In this document: positions 7,469-18,346 of the stretch, piece by piece
Layout of the letters: each line of letters opens with the position of its first letter
Numbering within the stretch: the first letter of the stretch is position 1
DNA from: Linyphia triangularis
Taxonomy: Eukaryota > Arthropoda > Arachnida > Araneae > Linyphiidae
Length of the DNA: 64,000 nt
Assembly (NCBI GenBank): GCA_963978545.1
Contig: OZ021722.1
Location: forward strand, 36,411,365-36,475,364
Direction of reading: 5' to 3'
The notes under the pieces: model-generated
Told to the model about the DNA's origin: nothing
The model's input: only the letters and a program-made list of their open reading frames with translations
Database searches by the model: none
Translations under genes and position numbers: made by a program

Positions 7469-9963
7469 CAATAAGCCTACGCAATCAAACACTTTAGATA
7501 TTTAATAAAATTTTAATGTCAACTATACGTAATATTTTAAAAATCATCGCATACATGAGAGATATTAATTTAGAAAAAAAACTTAGGTTCTACCGAGATT
7601 CGAAATCGGATCGATGGATTCAAGGTCCAGAGTGCTAACCATTAAACGATAAAACCAATTTTTCCCACGCCGGGAATCGAACCCTGGCCGCCTGGGTGAA
7701 AGCCAGGAATCCTAACCACTAGACCACATGGGTCAATAAGCCTACGCATTCAAACACTTTAGATATTTAATAAAATTATAAATTGAATTATACGTAAAAT
7801 TTTAAAAATCATCGCATACATGAGGGATATTAATTTAGAAAAAAAATGTAGGTTCTACCGAGATTCGAACTCGGATCGCTGGATTCAGAGTCCAGAGTGC
7901 TGACCATTACACCTTAGAACACAATTTTCCCAAGCCGGGAATCGAACCCGGGCCGCCTGGGTGAAAGCCATGAATAATAACCACTAGACCACATGGGACA
8001 GAATGCCTACGTATTCAAATAAATTTTATATTTAATAAAATAATGCAGAAAATTATACAGAAACATTTTTTAATCCTTGACATACTCAAGGGTGAAATAA
8101 TTGGAAAAAAATTACGTTCAACTGAAATTTGAGCTGGTATCGCTTTATCCAGAGACAAGAGTGCTGACCATTACATCATTGAACTTAATTTTCCCACGCA
8201 ATGAATCGAAAATTGGCAGCCTGGGTGAGATCTTATACTCCTAACCCTATCACAAAAGATACTCATGAATTGCAATTTATCATCCATTTGATTCAATAAC
8301 TATATTGCCTAAAAAATATATATATCCAAAAATATTTCATTCCAGATATATTTAGACATGATAGATTTTAACAAAAAACTAGGTTCTAGGGAGATTCGAA
8401 ATCGGATCGCTGGATTCAAGGTCCAGAGTGCTAACCATTACACCATAGAACCCAAATTTCCCTCGCCGGGAATCGAACCCGGGCCGCCTGGGTGAAATCC
8501 AGGAATCCTAACCACTAGACCACATGGGACAATAAGCCTACGCATTCAAACACTTTAGATATTTAATAAAATTTTAATGTCAACTATACGTAAAATTTTA
8601 AAAATCATCGCATACATGAGAGATATTAATTTAGAAAAAAATTTAGGTTCTACTGAGATTCAAACTCGGATCGCTGGATTCAGAGTCCAGAGTGCTGATC
8701 ATTACACCATAGAACCCAATTTTCCCACGCCGGGAATCGAAAACGTGCCGCCTGGGTGAAAGCCAGGGATCCTAACCACTAGACCACATGGGAAAGAATG
8801 CCTACGTATTCAAATAAGTTTTATATTTCATAAAATAATGAAGCATATTATACGGAAACATTTTAATAATCCTCGACATACTCAAGGGTGAAATAATTGG
8901 AAAAAAATTTACGTTCTACTGAAATTTTAGCTAGTATCGCTGGATCCAGAGACAAGAGTGCTGACCATTACATCACTGAACTTAATTTTCCCACGCAAGG
9001 AATCAAAAATTGGCAGCCTGGGTGGGATCTCGTACTCCTAACCATATGACAAAAGAGTCTAATGAATTGCATTTTATCATCAATTTGATTCAATAACTAT
9101 ATTGCGTAAAAAATTCATATGTCCAAAAACATGATAGATTGTACATGATAGATTTAACAAAAAGACGAGGTTCTACCGAGATTCGAAATCGGATCGCTGG
9201 ATTCAAGGTCCAGAGTGCTAACCATTACACGATAAAACCAATTTTTCCCACGCCGGGAATCGAACCCGGGCCACCTGGGTGAAAGCCAGGAATCCTAACC
9301 ACTAGACCACATGGGACAATAAGCCTACGCATTCAAACAATTTAGATATTTAATAAAATTATAAATTGAATTATACGTAAAATTTTAAAAATCATCGCAT
9401 ACATGAGGGATATTAATTTAGAAAAAAAATTTAGGTTCTACCGAGATTCGAACTCGGATCGCTGGATTCAGAGTCCAGAGTGCTGACCATTACACCTTAG
9501 AAAACAATTTTCCCAAGCCGGGAATCGAACCCGGGCCGCCTGGGTGAAAGCCAGGAATCCTAACCACTAGACCACATGGGACAGAATGCCTACGTATTCA
9601 AATAAATTTTATATTTAATAAAATAATGCAGAAAATTATACAGAAACATTTTTTAATCCTTGACATACTCAAAGGTGAAATAATTGGAAAAAAATTAAGT
9701 TCAACTGAAATTTGCGCTGGTATCGCTTTATCCAGAGAAAAGAGTGCTGACCATTACATCATTGAACTTAATTTTCCCACGCAAGGAATCGAAAATTGGC
9801 AGCCTGGGTGAGATCTAGTATTCCTAACCATATGACAAAATAGTCTAATGAATTGCATTTTATCATCAATTTGATTCAATAACTATATTGCTTAAAATAT
9901 ATATATATCCAAAAATATTTCATTTCTGATATATTTATGCATGATAAATTTAACAAAAACACT

Positions 9964-10035
9964 AGGTTCTAATGAGATTAGAAATCGGTTCGCCGGATTC
10001 AAAGTCTAGAGTGCTACCCATTACACGATAGAACC
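9964..10035 (-). pseudogene. tRNA-Gln relic, class Qd
   Basis: T arm without a B box, as at 3598. It is downstream of the Glu copy with a UAG-reading anticodon. Confidence 0.7.
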
Positions 10036-10040
10036 AATCT

Positions 10041-10112
10041 TTCCCACGCCGGGAATCGAACCCGGGCCGCCTGGGTTAGAGCCAGGAATCCTAACCACTA
10101 GACCACGTGGGA
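10041..10112 (-). tRNA. tRNA-Glu body with amber anticodon CTA
   Basis: The plus strand reads gggttagagcc, so the loop is CTCTAAC and positions 34-36 are CTA, which pairs with the stop codon UAG. The rest of the gene is excellent: paired acceptor (TCCCACG/CGTGGGA), anticodon and T stems, B box GGTTCGATTCC. It differs from the Glu-CTC sisters by one base (C36 to A). If transcribed and charged it would be a glutamate-inserting amber suppressor. Confidence 0.75.
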
Positions 10113-13100
10113 CAGAATGCTTACGTAATCAAATAAATTTTATATTTAATAAAATAATGAAGAAAATTATACAGAAACATTTTATTAATCTTTGACATAC
10201 TCAAGGGTGAAATAATTGGAAAAAAACTTACGCTCTACTGAAATATGAGTTGGTAGTGCTGGATCAAGAGATAAGAGTGCTGACCATTACATCATTGAAC
10301 TTAATTTTCCCTCGCAAGGAATCGAAAATTGGCAGCCTGGGTGAGATCTTGTACTCCTAACCCTATGACAAAAGATACTCATGAGTTGCAATTTATCATC
10401 CTTTTGATTCAATAACTATATTGCGTAAAAAAAAATATATATCCAAAAATATTTCATTCCAGATATATTTAGACATGATAGATTTAACAAAAAACTAGGT
10501 TCTACCGAGATTCGAAATCGGATCGCTGGATTCAAGGTCCAGAGTGCTAACGATTACACGATAAAACCAATTTTTCCCACGCCGGGAATCGAACCCGAGC
10601 CACCTGGGTGAAAGCCAGGAATCCTAACCACTAGACCACATGGTACAATAAGCCTACGCATTCAAACAATTTAGATATTTAATAAAATTATAAATTGAAT
10701 TATACGTAAAATTTTAAAAATCATCGCATACATGAGGGATATTAATTTAGAAAAAAAATTTAGGTTCTACCGAGATTCGAACTCGGATCGCTGGATTCAG
10801 AGTCCAGAGTGCTGACCATTACACCTTAGAAAACAATTTTCCCAAGCCGGGAATCGAACCCGGGCCGCCTGGGTGAAAGCCAGGAATCCTAACCACTAGA
10901 CCACATGGGACAGAATGCCTACGTATTCAAATAAATTTTATATTTAATAAAATAATGCGGAAAATTATACAGAAACATTTTTTAATCCTTGACATACTCA
11001 AAGATGAAATAATTGGAAAAAAATTACGTTCAACTGAAATTTGAGCTGGTATCGCTTTATCCAGAGACAAGAGTGCTGACCATTACATCATTGAACTTAA
11101 TTTTCCCACGCAAGGAATCGAAAATTGGCAGCATGGGTGAGATCTAGTATTCCTAACCATATGACAAAATAGTCTAATGAATTGCATTTTATCATCAATT
11201 TGATTCAATAACTATATTGCTTAAAATATATATATATCCAAAAATATTTCATTTCTGATATATTTATGCATGATAAATTTAACAAAAACACTAGGTTCTA
11301 ATGAGATTAGAAATCGGTTCGCCGGATTCAAAGTCTAGAGTGCCTCCCATTACACGATAGAACCAATCTTTCCCACGCCGGGAATCGAACCCGGGCCGCC
11401 TGGGTGAAAGCCAGGAATCCTAACCACTAGACCACATGGGACAATAAGCCTACGCAATCAAACACTTTAGATATTTAATAAAATTTTAATGTCAACTATA
11501 CGTAATATTTTAAAAATTATCGCATACATGAGAGATATTAATTTAGAAAAAAAACTTAGGTTCCACCGAGATTCGAACTCGGATTGCTGGATTCAGAGTC
11601 CAGAGTGCTGACCATTACACCATAGAACCCAATTTTCCCACGCCGGGAATCGAACCCGGGCCGCCCTGGTGAGAGCCAGGAATCCTAACCACTAGACCAC
11701 GTGGGACAGAATGCTTACGTAATCAAATAAATTTTATATTTAATAAAATAATGAAGAAAATTATACAGAAACATTTTATTAATCTTTGACATACTCAAGG
11801 GTGAAATAATTGGAAAAAAACTTACGCTCTACTGAAATATGAGTTGGTAGTGCTGGATCAAGAGATAAGAGTGCTGACCATTACATCATTGAACTTAATT
11901 TTCCCTCGCAAGGAATCGAAAATTGGCAGCCTGGGTGAGATCTTGTACTCCTAACCCTATGACAAAAGATACTCATGAGTTGCAATTTATCATCCTTTTG
12001 ATTCAATAACTATATTGCGTAAAAAAAAATATATATCCAAAAATATTTCATTCCAGATATATTTAGACATGATAGATTTAACAAAAAACTAGGTTCTACC
12101 GAGATTCGAAATCGGATCGCTGGATTCAAGGTCCAGAGTGCTAACGATTACACGATAAAACCAATTTTTCCCACGCCGGGAATCGAACCCGAGCCACCTG
12201 GGTGAAAGCCAGGAATCCTAACCACTAGACCACATGGTACAATAAGCCTACGCATTCAAACAATTTAGATATTTAATAAAATTATAAATTGAATTATACG
12301 TAAAATTTTAAAAATCATCGCATACATGAGGGATATTAATTTAGAAAAAAAATTTAGGTTCTACCGAGATTCGAACTCGGATCGCTGGATTCAGAGTCCA
12401 GAGTGCTGACCATTACACCTTAGAAAACAATTTTCCCAAGCCGGGAATCGAACCCGGGCCGCCTGGGTGAAAGCCAGGAATCCTAACCACTAGACCACAT
12501 GGGACAGAATGCCTACGTATTCAAATAAATTTTATATTTAATAAAATAATGCAGAAAATTATACAGAAACATTTTTTAATCCTTGACATACTCAAAGGTG
12601 AAATAATTGGAAAAAAATTACGTTCAACTGAAATTTGAGCTGGTATCGCTTTATCCAGAGACAAGAGTGCTGACCATTACATCATTGAACTTAATTTTCC
12701 CACGCAAGGAATCGAAAATTGGCAGCCTGGGTGAGATCTAGTATTCCTAACCATATGACAAAATAGTCTAATGAATTGCATTTTATCATCAATTTGATTC
12801 AATAACTATATTGCTTAAAATATATATATATCCAAAAATATTTCATTTCTGATATATTTATGCATGATAAATTTAACAAAAACACTAGGTTCTACCGAGA
12901 TTCGAACTCGGATCGCTGGATTCAGAGTCCAGAGTGCTTACCATTACACCATAGAACTCAACTTTCCCACGCCTGGCATCGAACAAGGGCCACTTGGGTG
13001 AGAGCCAGGACTCCTAACCACTAGACCACATGGGACAATAAGCGTACGCAATCAAACACTTTAGATATTTAATAAAATTTTAATGTCAACTATACGTAAT

Positions 13101-13300
13101 ATTTTAAAAATCATCGCATACATGAGAGATATTAATTTAGAAAAAAAACTTAAGTTCCACCGAGATTCGAACTCGGATCGCTGGATTCAGAGTCCAGAGT
13201 GCTGAACATTACACCATAGAACCCAATTTTCCCACGCCGGGAATCGAACCCGGGCCGCCTGGGTGAGAGCCAGGAATCCTAACCACTAGACCACGTGGGA
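10113..13300 (-). repeat. array block 4
   Basis: Pairs: 10497 Qw/TTC; 10762 Qc/TTC; 11293 Qd/TTC; 11558 Qc/CTC; 12091 Qw/TTC; 12356 Qc/TTC; 12887 Qc/CTC; 13152 Qc/CTC. Psi pairs at 10230, 11026, 11824, 12620. A 6-monomer step of 1594 bp relates 10230-11026 to 11824-12620, including a shared cgaacccgagcc T-stem change in the Glu genes at 10574 and 12168. Confidence 0.85.
11635..11706 (-). tRNA. tRNA-Glu (CTC), altered anticodon stem
   Basis: The plus strand reads gccctggtgagagcc instead of gcctgggtgagagcc. Either the 5-bp anticodon stem has mismatches or the loop pairs as six bases. Anticodon CTC is legible. The same change is at 25443. Confidence 0.6.
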
Positions 13301-13684
13301 CAGAATGCTTACGTAATCAAATAAATTTTATATTTAATAAAATAATGAAGAAAATTATACAGAAACATTTTATTAATCTTTGACATACTCAAGGGTGAAA
13401 TAATTGGAAAAAAACTTGCGTTCTACTGAAATATGAGTTGGTATTGCTGGATCAAGAGATAAGAGTGCTGACCATTACATCATTGAACTTAATTTTCCCT
13501 CGCAAGGAATCGAAAATTGGCAGCCTGGGTGAGAACTTGTACTCCTAACCCTATGACAAAAGATACTCATGAGTTGCAATTTATCATCCTTTTGATTCAA
13601 TAACTATATTGTGTAAAAAAATATATATATCCAAAAATATTTCATTCCAGATATATTTAGACATGACAGATTTAACAAAAAACT

Positions 13685-13756
13685 AGGTTCTACCGAGATT
13701 CGAACTCGGATCGCTGGATTCAAAGTCCAGAGTGCTAACCATTACACCATAGAACC
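13685..13756 (-). tRNA. tRNA-Gln (TTG)
   Basis: Loop CTTTGAA, intact T arm and acceptor stem; a likely good gene. Twins at 27493 and 48223. Confidence 0.9.
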
Positions 13757-13761
13757 CAAAT

Positions 13762-13833
13762 TTCCCACACCGGGAATCGAACCCGGGCCGCCTGGGTGAA
13801 AGCCAGGAATCCTAACCACTAGACCACATGGGA
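13762..13833 (-). tRNA. tRNA-Glu (TTC)
   Basis: Anticodon TTC, full-length body, T arm paired (GGTTCGATTCC B box), acceptor with U-G wobbles at the base. Confidence 0.9.
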
Positions 13834-14291
13834 CAATAAGCCTACGCATTCAAACACTTTAGATATTTAATAAAATTATAAAGTCAACTATATGTAAAAT
13901 TTTAAAAATAATCGCGTACATGAGGGATATTAATTTAGAAAAAAAACTTAGGTTCCACCGAGATTCGAACTCGGATCGCTGGATTCAGAGTCCAGAGTGC
14001 TGACCATTACACCTTAGAAAACAATTTTCCCTCACCGGGAATCGAACCCGGGCCACTTGGGTGAGAGCCAGGAATCCTAAAAACTAGACAATATGGGACA
14101 ATAAGCCTACGCAATCAAAGACTTTAGATATTTAATAAAATTTTAATGTCGACTCTACGTAAAATTTTAAAAATCATCGCATACATGAGAGATATTAATT
14201 TAGAAAAAAAACTTAGGTTCCACCGAGATTCGAACTCGGATCGTTGGATTCAGAGTCCAGAGTGCTGACCATTACACCATAGAACCCAATT

Positions 14292-14363
14292 TTCCCACGC
14301 CTTGAATCGAACCCGGCCCGCCTGGGTAAAAGCCAGGAATACTACACACTAGACAACATGGAA
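14292..14363 (-). pseudogene. tRNA-Glu body with anticodon TTT
   Basis: Loop CTTTTAC. T arm reads cccggcccgcc on the plus strand and the 3' T strand ccttgaatcg, so the T stem is mispaired; the acceptor start reads atggaa. Same variant at 28100 and 48830. Confidence 0.62.
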
Positions 14364-16150
14364 CAGAATGCCTAAGTATTCAAATAAGTTTTATATTTCA
14401 TAAAATAATGAAGCAAATTATACGGAAACATTTTAATAATCCTCGACATACTCAAGGGTGAAATAATTGGAAAAAAATTTACGTTCTACTGAAATTTTAG
14501 CTAGTATCGTTGGATCCAGAGACAAGAGTGCTGACCATTACATCACTGAACTTAATTTTCCCACGCAAGGAATCAAAAATTGGCAGCCTGGGTGAGATCT
14601 TGTACTCCTAACCCTATGACAAAAGATACTCATGAGTTGCAATTTATCATCCTTTTGATTCAATAACTATATTGCGTAAAAAAAAATATATATCCAAAAA
14701 TATTTCATTCCAGATATATTTAGACATGATAGATTTAACAAAAAACTAGGTTCTACCGAGATTCGAAATCGTATCGCTGGATTCAAGGTCCAGAGTGCTA
14801 ACCATTACACGATAAAACCAATTTTTCCCACGCCGGGAATCGAACCCGGGCCACCTTGGTGAAAGCCAGGAATCGTAACCACTAGACCACATGGGACAAT
14901 AAGCCTACGCATTCAAACAATTTAGATATTTAATAAAATTATCAATTGAATTATACGTAAAATTTTAAAAATCATCGCATACATGAGGGATATTAATTTA
15001 GAAAAAAAATTTAGGTTCTACCGAGATTCGAACTCGGATCGCTGGATTCAGAGTCAAGAGTGCTGACCATTACACCTTAGAACACAATTCTCCCAAGCCG
15101 GGAATCGAATCCGGGCCGCCTGGGTGAAAGCCAGGAATCCTAACCACTAGACCACATGGGACAGAATGCCTACGTATTCAAATAAATTTTATATTTAATA
15201 AAATAATGCAGAAAATTATACAGAAACATTTTTTAATCCTTGACATACTCAAAGGTGAAATAATTGGAAAAAAATTACGTTCAACTGAAATTTGAGCTGG
15301 TATCGCTTTATCCAGAGACAAGAGTGCTGACCATTACATCATTGAACTTAATTTTCCCACGCAAGGAATCGAAAATTGGCAGCCTGGGTGAGATCTAGTA
15401 TTCCTAACCATATGACAAAATAGTCTAATGAATTGCATTTTATCATCAATTTGATTCAATAACTATATTGCTTAAAATATATATATATCCAAAAATATTT
15501 CATTTCTGATATATTTATGCATGATAAATTTAACAAAAACACTAGGTTCTAATGAGATTAGAAATCGGTTCGCCGGATTCAAAGTCTAGAGTGCTACCCA
15601 TTACACGATAGAACCAATCTTTCCCAAGCCGTGAATCGAACCCGGGCCGCCTGGGTGAGAGCCAGGAATCCTAACCACTAGACCACGTGGGACAGAATGC
15701 TTACGTAATCAAATAAATTTTATATTTAATAAAATAATGAAGAAAATTATACAGAAATATTTTATTAATCTTTGACATACTCAAGGGTGAAATAATTGGA
15801 AAAAAACTTACGTTCTACTGAAATATGAGCTGGTATTGCTGGATCAAGAGATAAGAGTGCTGACCATTTCATCATTGAACTTAATTTTCCCTCGCAAGGA
15901 ATCGAAAATTGGCAGCCTGGGTGAGATCTTGTACTCCTAACCCTATGACAAAAGATACTCATGAGTTGCAATTTATCATCCTTTTGATTCAAATATATTG
16001 CGTAAAAAAATATATATATCCAAAAATATTTCATTCCAGATATATTTAGACATGATAGATTTAACAAAAAACTAGGTTCTACCGAGATTCGAACTCGGAT
16101 CGCTGGATTCAAAGTCCAGAGTGCTAACCATTACACCATAGAACCCAAAT

Positions 16151-16222
16151 TTCCCACACCGGGAATCGAACCCGGGCCGCCTGGGTGAAGGCCAGGAATC
16201 CTAACCACTAGACCACATGGGA
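16151..16222 (-). tRNA. tRNA-Glu (TTC) with C33
   Basis: The plus strand reads gtgaaggcc, giving loop CCTTCAC: anticodon TTC but C in place of the invariant U33. The rest of the body is good. Single copy; probably impaired in decoding. Confidence 0.7.
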
Positions 16223-16327
16223 CAATAAGCCTACGCATTCAAACACTTTAGATAATTAATAAAATTACATAGTCAACTATATGTAAAATTTTAAAAATAA
16301 TCGCGTACATGAGTGATATTAATTTAG

Positions 16328-16335
16328 AAAAAAAA
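16328..16335 (-). terminator. Pol III terminator T8 after Gln
   Basis: A run of eight A on the plus strand, three bases beyond the 3' end of the Gln gene at 16339. Comparable runs (A5-A9) lie 3-5 bases left of each Gln gene. None of four or more T lies between Glu and Gln on the transcript. Confidence 0.85.
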
Positions 16336-16338
16336 CTT

Positions 16339-16410
16339 AGGTTCTACCGAGATTCGAACTCGGATCGCTGGATTCAGAGTCCAGAGTGCTGACCATTACA
16401 CCATAGAACC
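16339..16410 (-). tRNA. tRNA-Gln (CTG), reference-quality copy
   Basis: Acceptor GGTTCTA with TAGAACC fully paired, discriminator T (U73), D arm with the TGGTGTAATGG A-box region, anticodon stem CTGGA/TCCAG, loop CTCTGAA, T arm CCGAG/CTCGG, B box AGTTCGAATCT. This is the best example of the CAG-reading gene. Likely functional. Confidence 0.95.
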
Positions 16411-16415
16411 CAATT
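16411..16415 (-). other. 5-nt linker between Glu and Gln genes
   Basis: The bases caatt on the plus strand are all that separates mature Glu A73 from mature Gln G1. The length is five in nearly every pair of the array; the sequence is caatt, caaat, caact or aattt-like. It must serve as both 3' trailer for RNase Z and 5' leader for RNase P if both tRNAs are cut from one transcript. Confidence 0.85.
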
Positions 16416-16487
16416 TTCCCACGCCGGGAATCGAACCCGGGCCGCCTGGGTGAGAGCCAGGAATCCTAACCACTAGACCACGTGGGA
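16416..16487 (-). tRNA. tRNA-Glu (CTC), reference-quality copy
   Basis: TCCCACG/CGTGGGA acceptor fully Watson-Crick, discriminator A, D arm with TGGTCTAGTGG, anticodon stem CCTGG/CCAGG, loop CTCTCAC, T stem CCGGG/CCCGG, B box GGTTCGATTCC. No 3' CCA encoded. Likely functional, reading GAG. Confidence 0.95.
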
Positions 16488-16511
16488 CAGAATGCTTACG
16501 TAATCAAATAA

Positions 16512-16527
16512 TTTTATATTTAATAAA
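16512..16527 (-). promoter_or_regulatory. TATA-like element in spacer B
   Basis: The tract ttttatatttaataaa (plus strand) is 25-40 bp upstream of the Glu gene ending at 16487. It matches the spacer A element in kind and distance. Inferred Pol III upstream element. Confidence 0.45.
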
Positions 16528-18274
16528 ATAATGAAGAAAATTATACAGAAACATTTTATTAATCTTTGACATACTCAAGGGTGAAATAATTGGAAAAAAA
16601 CTTACGTTCTATTGAAATATGAGTTGGTATTGCTGGATCAAGAGATAAGAGTGCTGACCATTACATCATTGAACTTAATTTTCCCTCGCAAGGAATCGAA
16701 AATTGGCAGCCTGGGTGAGATCTTGTACTCCTAACCCTATGACAAAAGATACTCATGAGTTGCAATTTATCATCCTTTTGATTCAAATATATTGCGTAAA
16801 AAAATATATATATCCAAAAATATTTCATTCCAGATATATTTAGACATGATAGATTTAACAAAAAACTAGGTTCTACCGAGATTCGAACTCGGATCGCTGG
16901 ATTCAAAGTCCAGAGTGCTAACCATTACACGATAAAACCAATTTTTCCCACGCCGGGAATCGAACCCGGGCCGCCTGGGTGAAAGCCAGGAATCCTAACC
17001 ACTAGACCACATGGGACAATAAGCCTACGCATTCAAACACTTAAGATATTTAATAAAATTATAAATTGAATTATACGTAAAATTTTAAAAATCATCGCAT
17101 ACATGAGGGATATTAATTTAGAAAAAAAATTTAGGTTCTACCGAGATTCGAACTCGGATCGCTGGATTCAGAGTCCAGAGTGCTGACCATTACACCTTAG
17201 AACACAATTTTCCCAAGCCGGGAATCGAACCCGGGCCACCTGGGTGAAAGCCAGGAATAATAACCACTAGACCACATGGGACAGAATGCCTACGTATTCA
17301 AATAAATTTTATATTTAATAAAATAATGCAGAAAATTATACAGAAACATTTTTTAATCCTTGACATACTCAAGGGTGAAATATTTGGAAAAAAATTACGT
17401 TTAACTGAAATTTGAGCTGGTATCGCTTTATCCAGAGACAAGAGTGCTGACCATTACATCATTTAACTTAATTTTCCCACGCAAGGAATCGAAAATTGGC
17501 AGCCTGGGTGAGATCTAGTATTCCTAACCATATGACAAAATAGTCTAATGAAATGCATTTTATCATCAATTTGATTCAATAACTATATTGCTTAAAAAAT
17601 ATATATATCCAAAAATATTTCATTCCATATATATTTAGACATGATAGATTTAACAAAAAACTAGGTTCTACCGAGATTCGAACTCGGATCGCTGGATTCA
17701 AAATCCAGAGTGCTAACCATTACACCATAGAACCCAAATTTCCCACACCGGGAATCGAACCCGTGCCGCCTGGGTGAAAGCCAGGAATCCTAACCACTAG
17801 ACCACATGGGACAGAATGCCAACGTATTCAAATAAGTTTTATATTTCATAAAATAATGAAGAAAATTATACGGAAACATTTTAATAATCCTCGACATACT
17901 CAAGGGTGAAATAATTGGAAAAAAATTTACGTTCTACTGAAATTTTAGCTGGTATCGCTGGATCCAGAGACAAGAGTGCTGACCATTACATCATTGAACT
18001 TAATTTTCCCACGCAAGGAATCAGAAATTGGCAGCCTGGGTGAGATCTAGTATTCCTAACCATATGACAAAATAGTCTAATGAATTGCATTTTATCATCA
18101 ATTTGATTCAATAATTATATTGCTTAAAATATATATATATATCCAAAAATATTTCATTTCTGATATATTTAGACATGATAAATTTAACAAAAACACTAGG
18201 TTCTAATGAGATTAGAAATCGGTTCGCCGGATTCAAAGTCTAGAGTGCTACCCATTACACGATAGAACCAATCT

Positions 18275-18346
18275 TTCCAACGCCGGGAATCGAACCCGGG
18301 CCGCCTGGGGGAGATCCAGGAATCCTAACCACTAGACCACGTGGGA
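18275..18346 (-). tRNA. tRNA-Glu (CTC) with altered loop
   Basis: The plus strand reads gggggagatcc, giving loop ATCTCCC: anticodon CTC, A32 and C37 in place of the usual purine 37. Acceptor and T arms are good. This variant was amplified with the 2127-bp repeat (29960, 32087, 33682, 35809, 37936, 50690, 52817, 55208). Confidence 0.7.

Larger units (their letters stand above)
6671..10112 (-). repeat. array block 3
   Basis: Pairs: 7055 Qt/TTC; 7320 Qc/ATC; 7585 Qw/TTC; 7850 Qc/TTC damaged; 8381 Qw/TTC; 8645 Qc variant/TTC broken; 9168 Qw/TTC; 9433 Qc/TTC; 9964 Qd/CTA. Psi pairs at 6788, 8114, 8911, 9697. From about 7615 the block recurs at 22.2-24.8 kb. Confidence 0.85.
13301..16487 (-). repeat. 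array block 5
   Basis: Pairs: 13685 Qt/TTC; 13950 Qc/CTC; 14215 Qc/TTT; 14748 Qw/TTC; 15013 Qc/TTC; 15544 Qd/CTC; 16074 Qt/TTC; 16339 Qc/CTC. Psi pairs at 13418, 14481, 15277, 15810. Spacer C near 15990 has lost three bases (gattcaaatatattg), a deletion also seen near 16786, 28470 and 49200. Confidence 0.85.

Noticed and set aside
8577..8759. Small open frames of about 60 codons recurring on the plus strand (also 9626, 20250, 21315, 21588, 23171, 24230, 62989)
   Set aside because: They run from spacer sequence into the antisense strand of tRNA-Gln and tRNA-Glu; the shared C-terminal part is simply the antisense tRNA read in one frame. No start context, coding bias or independent homology.
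9964..10112. Genetic-code reassignment of UAG to Glu
   Set aside because: Only two CTA copies, related by duplication, against about 150 other Glu-body copies, nearly all with TTC or CTC anticodons; no coding sequence in view to test.
15765..16112. Minus-strand open frames of 76-115 codons (also 16661, 28346, 49076, 62520)
   Set aside because: They cross a psi pair, spacer C or B and part of a Gln or Glu gene. They are open because of a 3-bp spacer deletion or single changes, and identical copies follow the block duplications. Not genes.
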